Assembly: GCF_016127315.1 (NCBI RefSeq)
Contig: NZ_CP065997.1
Coordinates: 1,116,001-1,180,000, forward strand
Reading direction: 5' to 3'
Origin: Achromobacter deleyi
GTDB taxonomy: Bacteria; Pseudomonadota; Gammaproteobacteria; Burkholderiales; Burkholderiaceae_B
Length of the DNA: 64,000 nt
Shown here: positions 1-8,128 of the stretch, piece by piece
Numbering within the stretch: the first letter of the stretch is position 1
How the letters are laid out: every line of letters starts with the position of its first letter
Notes under the pieces: generated by a model
The model's input: only the letters and a program-made list of their open reading frames with translations
What the model was told of the DNA's origin: nothing
The model's database searches: none
Made by a program: the position numbers and the translations under genes

Positions 1-1059
1 CCGTTGCTGGGCGGCCTGATCGGCAGCCTGCTGGGCTGGCGCTGGGCCTTCAATATCAACCTGCCGATCTGCGTCATCCTCTATCTGGCGGCTTGCGGCT
101 GCATCGACGAATCACGCGAGCCGGACAACCGCCCACTGGACACGGTCGGCATCCTGTTCTTCACCGGCTCCATGTTTTCCGCCACCTGGCTGCTGATCGT
201 GGGGCCGGCCATCGGCTGGCGCAGCCCGGCGGTGGCCATCGTCGCGGTCCTCGGCCTGCTGTGCCTGAGCGCGTTCCTGCGTTCGCAGTCACGCAATCCC
301 CACCCGCTGGTGGAACTGGGACTGTTCCGCAGCAAGCCGTTCGTCGGCGCCGTCATCGCGATGTTCGCCTACGCCTCGACCGCGCAGGTGATGGCATCGG
401 TGCTTCCCATGTACCTGCAGAACGCGCGCGGACAGACCGTACTGATGGCGGGCGCCAGCATGCTGCCCTTCGCGCTGGCGATGCTGGTGTTTCCCCACGT
501 CGGCCGCAGACTGTCGGCGCGCCTGGATTCCCGCGGCGTGCTCAGCATCGGCCTCGCGGTGGTGGCGATCGGCAACCTGCTCATGATCCTGGCGACCCGG
601 CAGGCCAGCGGCTATCCGCTGATCGGCAGCATGGCCATCCTGGGCATGGGTGGCGGCCTGCTCAACGGCGAGACGCAGAAGGCCATCATGAGCACCCTGC
701 CCCATGGCCGCTCCGGCATGGCGTCGGGCATCAGCACGACGTCCCGCTTCACCGGCATCCTGCTGGGGTTCTCCGGCTTCGGCGCGGTGCTGGCAAGCAG
801 CATCCACCACTACGCCGAGGCCGCGACGCAGCGCGCCGGCCTGCACGTGGCCGCCAGCTATTACGACCAGGTCATCGCCGGCGACCTCGACCGGGCAATG
901 GCGGCTTACTCCCCCGCGGTGGCCGCGGTACTGATGCCCATCGCCCGCGACAGCTACGCCGTCGGCTTCGCCAGCGCCTTCGCCCTGGCGGCGGCCATGG
1001 CCGCGGCTTGCGCGTTGGCGGTCCAGCTGTTGATGCGCGACGCCCGCCCCGCGCGCTGA
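1..1059 (+). CDS. MFS drug-efflux transporter, DHA2 (EmrB/QacA) type, 5' truncated by window
   Basis: This is the C-terminal part of a 14-helix major facilitator antiporter of the inner membrane. The reading frame is open from base 1 with no start, so the first helices lie outside the window. The visible part begins with the family motif GWRWAFNINLP, typical of the loop between helices 5 and 6 in DHA2 pumps, and then has about eight further hydrophobic segments. A conserved small-residue stretch (GMGGGLLNG, about 218-226 of the visible part) also fits the family. Members export drugs, dyes or other lipophilic compounds using the proton gradient; the substrate here cannot be told. A LysR gene follows on the same strand after 131 bp. 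Confidence 0.88.
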   Translation, partial: PLLGGLIGSLLGWRWAFNINLPICVILYLAACGCIDESREPDNRPLDTVGILFFTGSMFSATWLLIVGPAIGWRSPAVAIVAVLGLLCLSAFLRSQSRNPHPLVELGLFRSKPFVGAVIAMFAYASTAQVMASVLPMYLQNARGQTVLMAGASMLPFALAMLVFPHVGRRLSARLDSRGVLSIGLAVVAIGNLLMILATRQASGYPLIGSMAILGMGGGLLNGETQKAIMSTLPHGRSGMASGISTTSRFTGILLGFSGFGAVLASSIHHYAEAATQRAGLHVAASYYDQVIAGDLDRAMAAYSPAVAAVLMPIARDSYAVGFASAFALAAAMAAACALAVQLLMRDARPAR

Positions 1060-1190
1060 GCGCACGGTGTCGTGCCGTGTGGCTCGGTGTCATGCCCCCT
1101 CGTGCCATGTCGTCGTGCCAGGCCAGGTTGTGCCGGCCCCGGCTGGCGATATGATGGCGTCACTTCCACCAACGCGGCAGGGGCCAGCGC

Positions 1191-2072
1191 ATGGAGATCC
1201 GCCATCTGAAGGCCTTTGTGACGCTCGCCGGCACGCTGCACTTCGCCCAGGCGGCGGAACAGCTCGACCTGTCCGCGCCCACGCTGACCGCCCACATCCA
1301 GGAATTGGAGCGCGCGCTGCAGGTCCGCCTGTTCAACCGCACCAAGCGGTCCGTCGCGCTGACCTCGGCCGGCGAAGTCTTCCTGATCGAAGCGCGCAAC
1401 ACGCTCGAACAACTCGAGCGCACCCTCAACGTCGGCCTGCGCGCCGGGCGCGGCGAGCTGGGCCGGGTCGAAATCGGCTATGTGGGCTCGGCGGTGTTCT
1501 TTGGCGTCCTGCAGGACCAATGCCGGCGTTTCCACGCGGCCTGGCCCGACGTTCTGGCGCAGACCCGCGAAATGCCCACGGACCAACTGGCGAGCGCGCT
1601 CGAGGACGGCCGCATCGACATCGCCTTCGTGCGCATGCCGATCGTCCTGCCGCCCTCGATCTCCAGCCACATGCTGATCCGCGACCGGTTCTGTGTCGCG
1701 CTGCCCGCCGACCATCCGCTCGCGTCGGCGTCGGGCGCCATCACCGCGCGTTCACTGGCCAGGGAAGCCTTCATCGTGCCCGAGCAGATCCTGGGCCTGC
1801 TGGAAGTGGCGCGGCGCGGGAAATTCACGCCCGATGTGGTGGCGGCCCCCGGTAGCCTGCTGACCGTGCTGACGCATGTCTCGCTCGGCATGGGCGTGGC
1901 CGTCGTGCCAAGCGTCCTGGTCGAGGTCATGAAACTGCCGAACGTCGTCTTCCGGGAACTGGCGGGCGCCGCCATCGATTCGGAGGTGGCCGCGCTCCAC
2001 CGGCGGCATGAGCGCGCGCCAGCCGTGCGCCACTTCATCGAGCAGATCAAACGGACCACGGCCCGGGCATGA
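1191..2072 (+). CDS. LysR-family transcriptional regulator
   Basis: A 293-residue LysR-type activator/repressor of normal length. Residues 1-60 form the winged helix-turn-helix (MEIRHLKAFVTLAG, then QAAEQLDLSAPTLTAHIQELE), and residues about 90-290 the periplasmic-binding-protein-like inducer domain. The recognition helix has SAPTLTAHI where many relatives have SQPAVSxQI, so its target specificity may differ. It follows the MFS pump on the same strand and may control it, but no divergent partner or obvious T-N11-A operator is visible in the 131-bp gap. The inducer is unknown. Confidence 0.9.
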   Translation: MEIRHLKAFVTLAGTLHFAQAAEQLDLSAPTLTAHIQELERALQVRLFNRTKRSVALTSAGEVFLIEARNTLEQLERTLNVGLRAGRGELGRVEIGYVGSAVFFGVLQDQCRRFHAAWPDVLAQTREMPTDQLASALEDGRIDIAFVRMPIVLPPSISSHMLIRDRFCVALPADHPLASASGAITARSLAREAFIVPEQILGLLEVARRGKFTPDVVAAPGSLLTVLTHVSLGMGVAVVPSVLVEVMKLPNVVFRELAGAAIDSEVAALHRRHERAPAVRHFIEQIKRTTARA

Positions 2073-2301
2073 CCCTGCGCGCGGCGCCGCCATGGCGAGA
2101 CGCAAGCAACGGACCATACCGTCGGCACGGGGAAAAACGGGAGAAAGGAAAATCCGCCAGCAGGCGCTTGGTGACCGCATGTGCATGCGGCTGATTGGAT
2201 GACCGGTTATTGAACCAGCCTGACCCGGCGCCATTCTTGACCGCGGTGCTTTTCGACGCGGCGCTTTTTTGGCGGTTTTTTGACGGGTCTTGTTTTGATA
2301 T

Positions 2302-2376
2302 TGGCGCGCCCGACAGGAATCGAACCTGTATCAAGAGCTTCGGAAACTCTCATTCTATCCATTGAACTACGGGCGC
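2302..2376 (-). tRNA. tRNA-Arg, anticodon CCG
   Basis: Read on the minus strand, bases 2376 to 2302 fold as a full cloverleaf. The 7-bp acceptor stem is GCGCCCG/CGGGCGC, the T arm carries GGTTCGATTCC, and the anticodon stem holds a TTCCGAA loop, giving anticodon CCG that reads the Arg codon CGG. The discriminator is G and CCA is encoded in the gene (2302-2304). A possible -10 box, TACAAT on the minus strand, lies at 2393-2398, about 17 bp upstream of the 5' end. Confidence 0.95.
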
Positions 2377-2470
2377 AGCGCAAGGAGGCGGTATTGTACC
2401 TAGTTTTATGCGGTCTGCATGAAGTGGATCAATTATGGCCGCAAACTCATCGAAAACCCCTGTCCGGCCG

Positions 2471-2502
2471 TTGGACGAGTGTCCCTGACACCGTTATATA
2501 AT
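2471..2502 (+). promoter_or_regulatory. Probable sigma-70 promoter of the cytochrome c5 gene
   Basis: TTGGAC at 2471-2476 and TTATAT at 2494-2499 are separated by 17 bp; an alternative -10, TATAAT, is at 2497-2502 with 20-bp spacing. The cytochrome ATG is about 105 bp downstream. Prediction by eye only. Confidence 0.5.
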
Positions 2503-2606
2503 CCAGCGTTTGCTTGCAAGGCGGTCTGCTTTTGCCGCCCTTTGTGCAGTACTGATTTTCTGTTGCCGCCGCCAGGCGCCCCGGTACCCGTTAGCAGGAT
2601 TTGGTC

Positions 2607-3548
2607 ATGAGCAACGAGCAGGAACACATAGAAGAGCACTCCTCCCCCATCAAGACCCCGAAGCAACTGATCGTCACGGTCATTCTGGCCTTCGTGGTGC
2701 CCATCGCCATCATCATCCTATTGGTGAACATGGTGACCTCGGGCACCAAAGTGGGCGCCGGCTCGGATACGCTGTCCAGCGAAGCCGTCACTAAACGCAT
2801 TGCCCCGGTAGCAGGTTTCGCCCTCGTCGACGCCAACGCGCCCAAGGTCTTCAAGACCGGCGAGCAAGTCTTCACCGCCGTCTGTACGGCCTGTCATACC
2901 GCCGGCGTCGCCGGCGCGCCGAAGATCGGCGACAACGCCGCGTGGGCGCCCTTCATCCAGTCCGGCTTCGACGCCATGATGAACGTGGCCCTGCACGGCA
3001 AGGGCGGCATGCCGGCCAAGGGCGGCAACCCGACGCTGTCCGACTTCGAAGTCGCCCGCGCCGTGGTCTACATGGCCAACAAGTCCGGCGGCTCGCTGCC
3101 CGAACCGGCCGCGCCCGCTGAAGAAGGCGCCAAGAAGGAAGCCGACGCCACGCCGGCCGCTGCCACGCCGGCTGCTGCCGCTCCCGCGGCGGCTGCCCCG
3201 GCCGCCCCGGCTGCCCCGGCCGCCCCGGCTCCTGTCGCGGCCGCACCGGCCGCAGCAGCACCGGCGCCTGCCGCCGCGCCCGCGCCGCAGCAGACCGCCG
3301 CGGTCAATCCCGCTGGCGAGAAGCTCTACAAGAGTGTTTGCTTCGCCTGCCACGCCACCGGCGTCGCCAATGCGCCCAAGTTCGGCGACAAGGCCGCCTG
3401 GGACCCGTACATCAAGACGGGCATGGACGCGATGGTCAAGGTCGCCATGCAGGGCAAGCCGCCCATGCCGCCCAAGGGCGGCGCGGCCAACGCCTCGGAA
3501 GACGACATCCGCGCGGCCGTGCAGTACATGGTGGACGCGGCCAAGTAA
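2607..3548 (+). CDS. Membrane-anchored dihaem cytochrome c5 family protein
   Basis: A 313-residue periplasmic electron carrier tied to the inner membrane. One N-terminal hydrophobic helix (about residues 21-43) has no signal-cleavage look. It is followed by two class I cytochrome c domains of the c5 type. The haem sites are C93-x-x-C96-H97 (CTACH) and C245-x-x-C248-H249 (CFACH), and each domain later has the methionine-ligand context KGGMPAKGG or KPPMPPKGG. The domains are joined by an Ala/Pro-rich linker of about 60 residues (roughly 170-230). The ATG at 2607 is preferred over an in-frame TTG at 2601 because AGGA sits 8-11 bases upstream of the ATG. A strong terminator follows. Its partner oxidase or reductase is not in the window. 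Confidence 0.93.
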   Translation: MSNEQEHIEEHSSPIKTPKQLIVTVILAFVVPIAIIILLVNMVTSGTKVGAGSDTLSSEAVTKRIAPVAGFALVDANAPKVFKTGEQVFTAVCTACHTAGVAGAPKIGDNAAWAPFIQSGFDAMMNVALHGKGGMPAKGGNPTLSDFEVARAVVYMANKSGGSLPEPAAPAEEGAKKEADATPAAATPAAAAPAAAAPAAPAAPAAPAPVAAAPAAAAPAPAAAPAPQQTAAVNPAGEKLYKSVCFACHATGVANAPKFGDKAAWDPYIKTGMDAMVKVAMQGKPPMPPKGGAANASEDDIRAAVQYMVDAAK

Positions 3549-3590
3549 GCCACGCACGCCGTTCGCACCGCGCGGCCACCGCGCAGGACG

Positions 3591-3624
3591 AAAAAAAGCC
3601 CCTCGATGCATCGAGGGGCTTTTC
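3591..3624. terminator. Bidirectional rho-independent terminator
   Basis: A perfect hairpin (9-bp arms 3598-3606 and 3611-3619, TGCA loop) is flanked by an A-run on the left and a T-run on the right. It can therefore end the cytochrome gene on plus and the converging dehydrogenase gene on minus. Confidence 0.9.
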
Positions 3625-3637
3625 ATTTGGCGTGGCC

Positions 3638-5164
3638 TCAATCGGCCGCGGACGTCTTCAGCAGCGACATGCCCAGCTGCACGCGGCGCTGCAGCCACAG
3701 GCTGGGGCGATAGCGCGGATCGCCCGTGACACGCTGCAGGCTCTTGAGGATCTCGAGGATGCGCTCGGCGCCCAGCGCGTCGCCCAGGGCCAGCGGCCCC
3801 ACCGGATAGCCCAGGCCCAGCGTCACGGCGCGGTCGATGTCTTCCGGCGTGGCGATCTGCTGCTGTGCGATGTCGGCGGCGATGTTGACGATCATGGCCA
3901 CGATGCGCTGGGCCACGAAGCCCGGCGAATCCTCGATCACCGAGACCGGCACGCCGTCACCGGCCAGCAGCGCGTGCGCGGCGTCGCGCCACTTGTCCTG
4001 CGTCGCCGGCGACACCATGAGGGTGCGGCGGGCGGCCTTGTCGAACGCGTAGAGGGTATCCAGGCCGACGCAACGCGCCGGGTCCAGGCCCTGCGCCGAC
4101 GCGGTGGTGGACACGTCCTCGCCGAACGGCGTGACGATGATGAGCGTGTCGGCCGCCGGCGTGGAGCCGGACACCAGCGGCGCGCCCAGCTTTTCCAGCA
4201 GCGCGGTGGCGCGTGCGTAGCCTTCCGGGTGGCGCGGGCTGACCCAGACCTTCAGGCCTTCCGGCAGCGCCGGCACGGGCGGCTCGGCCGGCACTTGCTT
4301 CTGGCCGTCGACATACTTGTAGAAGCCCTCGCCGGCCTTGCGGCCGATCAGGCCGCCGGCCAGGCGCACGGTGGTGATGGGCGACGGACGGAAGCGCGGT
4401 TCGTCGAAGAACTGGCGGTAGATCGATTCCATCACCGGATGCGAGACATCCAGCGCGGTCAGGTCCAGCAGCTCGAACGGACCCATGCGGAAACCGGCCT
4501 GCTCGCGCATGATGGCGTCGACCTGCGCGAAGCTCGCCACCGATTCCTGCGCCACGCGCAGGCCTTCGGTGTTCATGCCACGACCGGCGTGGTTGACGAT
4601 GAAGCCGGGCATGTCCTTGGCGCGCACCGGCGTGTGGCCCATGCGGCGGGCCAGCTCGGCCAGCGCATCGCCGGTCTCGGGTGCGCTACGCAGGCCGTCG
4701 ATGACCTCGACCACCTTCATCAGCGCCACCGGGTTGAAGAAGTGATAGCCGGCGACGCGCTGCGGCAGCTTGCAGGCCGCGGCGATGGCGGTGATCGACA
4801 GCGACGAGGTGTTGGAAGCCAGGATGCAGTCGTCGGCCACCACGCCCTCCAGGGCGGCGAACAGGTCGCGCTTGACGTCCAGGCGCTCGACGATGGCTTC
4901 GACCACCAGCTGGCATTGCGACATGTCGGTCAGCGCGGTGGCGGACTCGACGCGCGCCAGCGCGGCCTGCGCGTCGGCGGCGGTCAGCTTGCCCTTCTGG
5001 GCCAGCTTGTCCCAGGTCTGGCGCAGCGACTCGCGCGCGGCGGCCACGGCGTCGGCGCTGGTGTCGTACAGGCGCACCCGCAGGCCGGCCTGCGCCGCGA
5101 TCTGGGCGATGCCCCGCCCCATGGCCCCGGCGCCCACGACGCCGATGGTTTGAATCTCCGTCAT
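3638..5164 (-). CDS. 3-hydroxyacyl-CoA dehydrogenase, long single-function type (PaaH-like)
   Basis: A 508-residue NAD-dependent dehydrogenase that oxidises 3-hydroxyacyl-CoA to 3-ketoacyl-CoA. Residues 1-185 are the Rossmann domain with the GAGAMGRG dinucleotide loop at 11-18 and the HFFNPV active-site segment at about 142-147. Two C-terminal 3HCDH helical domains follow (about 187-285 and 410-500), which matches the length of phenylacetate-pathway PaaH rather than the roughly 290-residue short form. No hydratase domain is fused. The start MTEIQTIG is supported by GGAGAAG about 11 bases upstream; an upstream extension has no ribosome site. A CoA-transferase gene lies just upstream on the same strand, so the two probably form a unit. 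The actual chain substrate is not determined. Confidence 0.9.
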   Translation of the reverse strand: MTEIQTIGVVGAGAMGRGIAQIAAQAGLRVRLYDTSADAVAAARESLRQTWDKLAQKGKLTAADAQAALARVESATALTDMSQCQLVVEAIVERLDVKRDLFAALEGVVADDCILASNTSSLSITAIAAACKLPQRVAGYHFFNPVALMKVVEVIDGLRSAPETGDALAELARRMGHTPVRAKDMPGFIVNHAGRGMNTEGLRVAQESVASFAQVDAIMREQAGFRMGPFELLDLTALDVSHPVMESIYRQFFDEPRFRPSPITTVRLAGGLIGRKAGEGFYKYVDGQKQVPAEPPVPALPEGLKVWVSPRHPEGYARATALLEKLGAPLVSGSTPAADTLIIVTPFGEDVSTTASAQGLDPARCVGLDTLYAFDKAARRTLMVSPATQDKWRDAAHALLAGDGVPVSVIEDSPGFVAQRIVAMIVNIAADIAQQQIATPEDIDRAVTLGLGYPVGPLALGDALGAERILEILKSLQRVTGDPRYRPSLWLQRRVQLGMSLLKTSAAD

Positions 5165-5236
5165 CAACTTCTCCTGCCTGTCATTGGAATGGTGTGTGCG
5201 CCGCGCCATGCGCGGCGACCGGACGTCGCCGGCGGA

Positions 5237-6466
5237 TCAGGACGGGCTTTGCGCCAGCGCCTGGATTTCCGCGGCCGTCAGCCCGAGCTTTTCGGCCAGC
5301 ACCTGCGCGGTGTGCTCGCCCAGCATGGGCGGCGCGCGGCGGTATTCGACCGGGCTGCCCGAGAACTTCAGGGGGCTGGCCGCCATGGGCACGGTGCCCG
5401 CCGTCGGGTGCGGCAGCTCGCGCTTCATGCCGCGCGCCAGCACCTGCGGGTCTTCGTAGACCTGCTCGAGCGTGTTGATCGGACCGGCCGGCACGCCGAC
5501 GGCCTCGAGCGATGCGAGCCAGTGGTCGCGCGCGCCGGTGGCCATGCGCTCGGCCAGCAGCGGCACCAGCGCCTCGCGGTTCTTGACGCGCTGCGGGTTG
5601 GTGGAAAAACGCGGATCGGCCGACAGCTCGGGCAGGCCGATGGCGCCGCAATAGTTGCGGAACTGGCTGTCGTTGCCCACGGCGACGATCAGGTGGCCGT
5701 CGCTGGCGGCGAAGACCTGGTACGGCACCAGGTTCTGGTGCGCGTTGCCGGCGCGACGCGGGGCGTTGCCGGAGGTCATGTAGTTCAGGTTCTGGTTCGC
5801 CAGCATGGCGACCTGGCAGTCCAGCAGCGCCATGTCGATGTGCTGGCCCAGGCCGCTGACCGAACGCTCGTGCAGCGCGGCCAGGATGCCGACGGTGGAG
5901 TACATGCCGGTCATCAGGTCGGCCACGGCCACGCCCGCTTTCTGCGGACCGCCGCCAGGCAGGTCGTCACGCTCGCCGGTGATACTCATCAGGCCGCCCA
6001 TGCCCTGGATCATGAAGTCGTAGCCGGGGCGGCTGGCGTAGGGGCCGGTCTGGCCGAAGCCGGTGATGGAGCAGTAGATCAGGCGCGGATTCACTTCCTT
6101 GAGACTGGCGTAGTCCAGGCCGTACTTGGCCAGGCCGCCGACCTTGAAGTTCTCGACCAGGATGTCGCTCTGCAAGGCCAGCTCGCGCACCAGTTCGGCG
6201 CCGCGCGGGGAGGCGATGTCGAGGGCGACGGAGAATTTGTTGCGGTTGGCCGAGAGGTAGTAGGCGGCTTCGGTGGTGTCGTTGCCGGCCGCGTCCTTCA
6301 GGTACGGGGGGCCCCAGGCGCGGGTGTCGTCGCCCGCGCCGGGCCGTTCGATCTTGATGACTTCGGCGCCGAGGTCGGCCAGGTTCTGGGTGCACCAGGG
6401 GCCGGCGAGGACGCGGGTCAGGTCCAGGACGCGGATGCCTGTCAGGGGGGCGGGACGTTGCGACAT
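5237..6466 (-). CDS. Class III CoA-transferase (CaiB/BaiF family)
   Basis: A 409-residue cytosolic enzyme that moves CoA between carboxylic acids. The family signature begins the protein (LTGIRVLDLTRVLAGPWC, residues 8-25), and the catalytic aspartate that forms the mixed anhydride is D150 in RPGYDFMIQG. The length is normal for a formyl-CoA-transferase-like subunit, which works as an interlocked dimer. It ends 72 bp upstream of the dehydrogenase start on the same strand, so co-transcription is likely; the pair would activate an acid and oxidise its 3-hydroxyacyl-CoA. The donor and acceptor acids cannot be read from sequence. Repeat copy A lies in the gap upstream of its start. Confidence 0.9.
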   Translation of the reverse strand: MSQRPAPLTGIRVLDLTRVLAGPWCTQNLADLGAEVIKIERPGAGDDTRAWGPPYLKDAAGNDTTEAAYYLSANRNKFSVALDIASPRGAELVRELALQSDILVENFKVGGLAKYGLDYASLKEVNPRLIYCSITGFGQTGPYASRPGYDFMIQGMGGLMSITGERDDLPGGGPQKAGVAVADLMTGMYSTVGILAALHERSVSGLGQHIDMALLDCQVAMLANQNLNYMTSGNAPRRAGNAHQNLVPYQVFAASDGHLIVAVGNDSQFRNYCGAIGLPELSADPRFSTNPQRVKNREALVPLLAERMATGARDHWLASLEAVGVPAGPINTLEQVYEDPQVLARGMKRELPHPTAGTVPMAASPLKFSGSPVEYRRAPPMLGEHTAQVLAEKLGLTAAEIQALAQSPS

Positions 6467-6564
6467 CTTTTATCTTTTCGCCAAAGAGTATTAGGTCAGT
6501 GGGGATATTAGCCGGTGGGGGCTTGGGTGTGTTGGGGTGGTCAGGGCGGTTGGGTTCTTGAGAC

Positions 6565-6856
6565 GCCCTTTGCGGGGTGGGATCGGGAATGGGGGGCTAC
6601 GATTGCGGTCCGGAGCGTTCGCTCCGGACTCCCCCATCCTCATCCTCGTCCTCGCCTTCGGCGACTCCTTCGGATTCCGTCGGGCGCATCTACACGCCCC
6701 CCATTCCCGATCCCGCCCCGCAAAGGGCTGCATTGAAGGCTCATGACGGACGTTGGGGCCGACCGTGTGCTTGGCATTCTGAGGCGGCGAACATGAGCGG
6801 AGGTGAGAGGAGTGCGGGGCCCGCCAAAGGCGGCTGCGCGGGCAGCCTTCTTTGGC
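6565..6856 (+). repeat. Twin-hairpin intergenic element, copy A
   Basis: This fills the 479-bp gap between the acyl-CoA dehydrogenase and CoA-transferase genes and is antisense to both. The left arm 6565-6596 pairs with the right arm 6697-6728 at 31 of 32 positions, and the single exception is a G-T wobble. The 100-nt core between them starts CTACGATTGCGGTCCGGAGC and contains a 9-bp hairpin with a GTTC loop plus smaller TTC-capped stems. After 94 nt comes hairpin II at 6823-6856, with outer stem GCCAAAG/CTTTGGC and inner stem GGCTGC/GCAGCC around GCGG. No convincing gene lies in 6467-6945. Confidence 0.9.
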
Positions 6857-6945
6857 TTACGTGGGGTCTTGCGTTTCAGTGATGGCGCTGCGCGCGGGTG
6901 GAGGCGGTCTCGCTTGGGAGCGAGCGACGCGGCGCGCGGCGTGGC

Positions 6946-8094
6946 TTAACTGTTGGCCTTGATGACCTCGCGGGCGATGACCAGTTGCTGGATTTGCGAG
7001 GTGCCTTCGAAGATGCGGAACAGGCGGACGTCGCGGTAGAAGCGTTCGACGGCGTATTCGGACATGTAGCCGGCGCCGCCGTGGATCTGGACGGCGCGGT
7101 CGGCGACGCGGCCGACCATTTCGGTGGCGTAGAGTTTGCAGCAGGCGGCCTGCATGGTGGTGTTCTCGCCGCGGTCGCGCAGGCGGGCGGCGTCCAGGAC
7201 CATGCAGCGGGCGGCGTAGAGTTCGGCCTGGCTGTCGGCGATCATGGCCTGGATCAGCTGGAACTCGGCGATGGGCTGGCCGAACTGCTTGCGTTCGGTG
7301 GCGTATTTGACGGCGTCGCGCAGCAGGCGGTCGGCGATGCCGACGCACAGGGCCGAGATGTGCAGGCGGCCCTTGTCGAGCACGCGCATCGAGGTGCGGA
7401 AACCGCTGCCCTCTTCGCCGCCCAGCAGCGCGGAGGCGGGGACGCGGCAGTTGTCGAACACCACGTCGCTGGTCAGGGCGCCGGCCTGGCCCATTTTCTT
7501 GTCGGGTTTGCCGATGATCAGGCCCGGCGTGCCGGCTTCGACCAGGAAGCACGAGATCGAGTTGGCGCGGCGCTCGGGCGCGGTGCGGGCCATCACCGAG
7601 AACAGGCCGGCGATGGGCGCGTTGGTGATGTAGCGCTTGGTGCCGTTGAGCACGTAGTGGTCGCCGTCGCGTTCGGCCGCCAGGCGCAGCGCCATGGCGT
7701 CGGAGCCGGCGTCGGGCTCGGTCAGCGCGAACGAGCCGATCAGCTCGCCGCTGGCCAGGCGCGGCAGGTAGCGGGCGCGCTGTTCGTCGGTGCCGGCCAG
7801 CACGATGGCCTGCGAGCCGATGCCGATGTTGGTGCCGGCCAGCGAACGGAACGCGGGCGAGGTCTGGCCCAGTTCGAACACCACCTTCACTTCCTCTTCC
7901 ATCGTCAGGCCCAGGCCGCCGTGGTCGGGCGAGATCGACAGGCCGAACAGGCCCAGCTCGCGCATTTCGGTGACGATGTCCGGCGGCACCTGGCCGCTGG
8001 CGGCCAGTTCGTCCTCGGCGGGAATCAGGCGTTCGTGCACGAAGCGGCGCACGGCGTCCAGCAACAGGGTCAGGGTTTCGGTATCCAGGGCCAT
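6946..8094 (-). CDS. Acyl-CoA dehydrogenase
   Basis: A 382-residue FAD enzyme that introduces the alpha-beta double bond in acyl-CoA, passing electrons to ETF. The FAD-binding signature FALTEPDAGSDA lies near residue 123, and the C-terminal active-site region contains RIFEGTSQIQ, whose glutamate is the usual catalytic base position. The length is that of short or medium-chain enzymes. The start MALDTETL is chosen because the longer reading lacks family similarity and runs into the upstream gene. A TetR gene ends 34 bp upstream on the same strand, suggesting a repressor-enzyme unit. The final gene segment abuts repeat copy A. Chain-length preference is unknown. Confidence 0.92.
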   Translation of the reverse strand: MALDTETLTLLLDAVRRFVHERLIPAEDELAASGQVPPDIVTEMRELGLFGLSISPDHGGLGLTMEEEVKVVFELGQTSPAFRSLAGTNIGIGSQAIVLAGTDEQRARYLPRLASGELIGSFALTEPDAGSDAMALRLAAERDGDHYVLNGTKRYITNAPIAGLFSVMARTAPERRANSISCFLVEAGTPGLIIGKPDKKMGQAGALTSDVVFDNCRVPASALLGGEEGSGFRTSMRVLDKGRLHISALCVGIADRLLRDAVKYATERKQFGQPIAEFQLIQAMIADSQAELYAARCMVLDAARLRDRGENTTMQAACCKLYATEMVGRVADRAVQIHGGAGYMSEYAVERFYRDVRLFRIFEGTSQIQQLVIAREVIKANS

Positions 8095-8128
8095 GATCAG
8101 AGTCTCTCGGGGTGCGGGGCGGCGGCGC

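Noticed and set aside
3338..6511. Very long open frame (over 1,000 codons) antisense to the dehydrogenase and CoA-transferase genes
   Set aside because: Its product is low-complexity, rich in Arg, His, Gln and Gly, with no family motif. It is the usual antisense shadow of C-ending codons in high-GC genes.
6565..6856. Twin-hairpin element as a MITE or insertion sequence
   Set aside because: A MITE would have conserved terminal repeats and target duplications. Here the termini are the most variable part, and no direct repeats flank the copies.
6565..6856. CRISPR array or retron for the repeat family
   Set aside because: Copies are dispersed singly with no spacers, cas genes or reverse transcriptase anywhere in the window.
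6577..6882. Small proteins encoded by the repeat elements (similar frames exist in copies A, B, C and D)
   Set aside because: Similar peptides arise because the core is conserved and GC-rich. Several frames are open at once, the arms change protein sequence freely, and substitutions preserve base pairing rather than codons.
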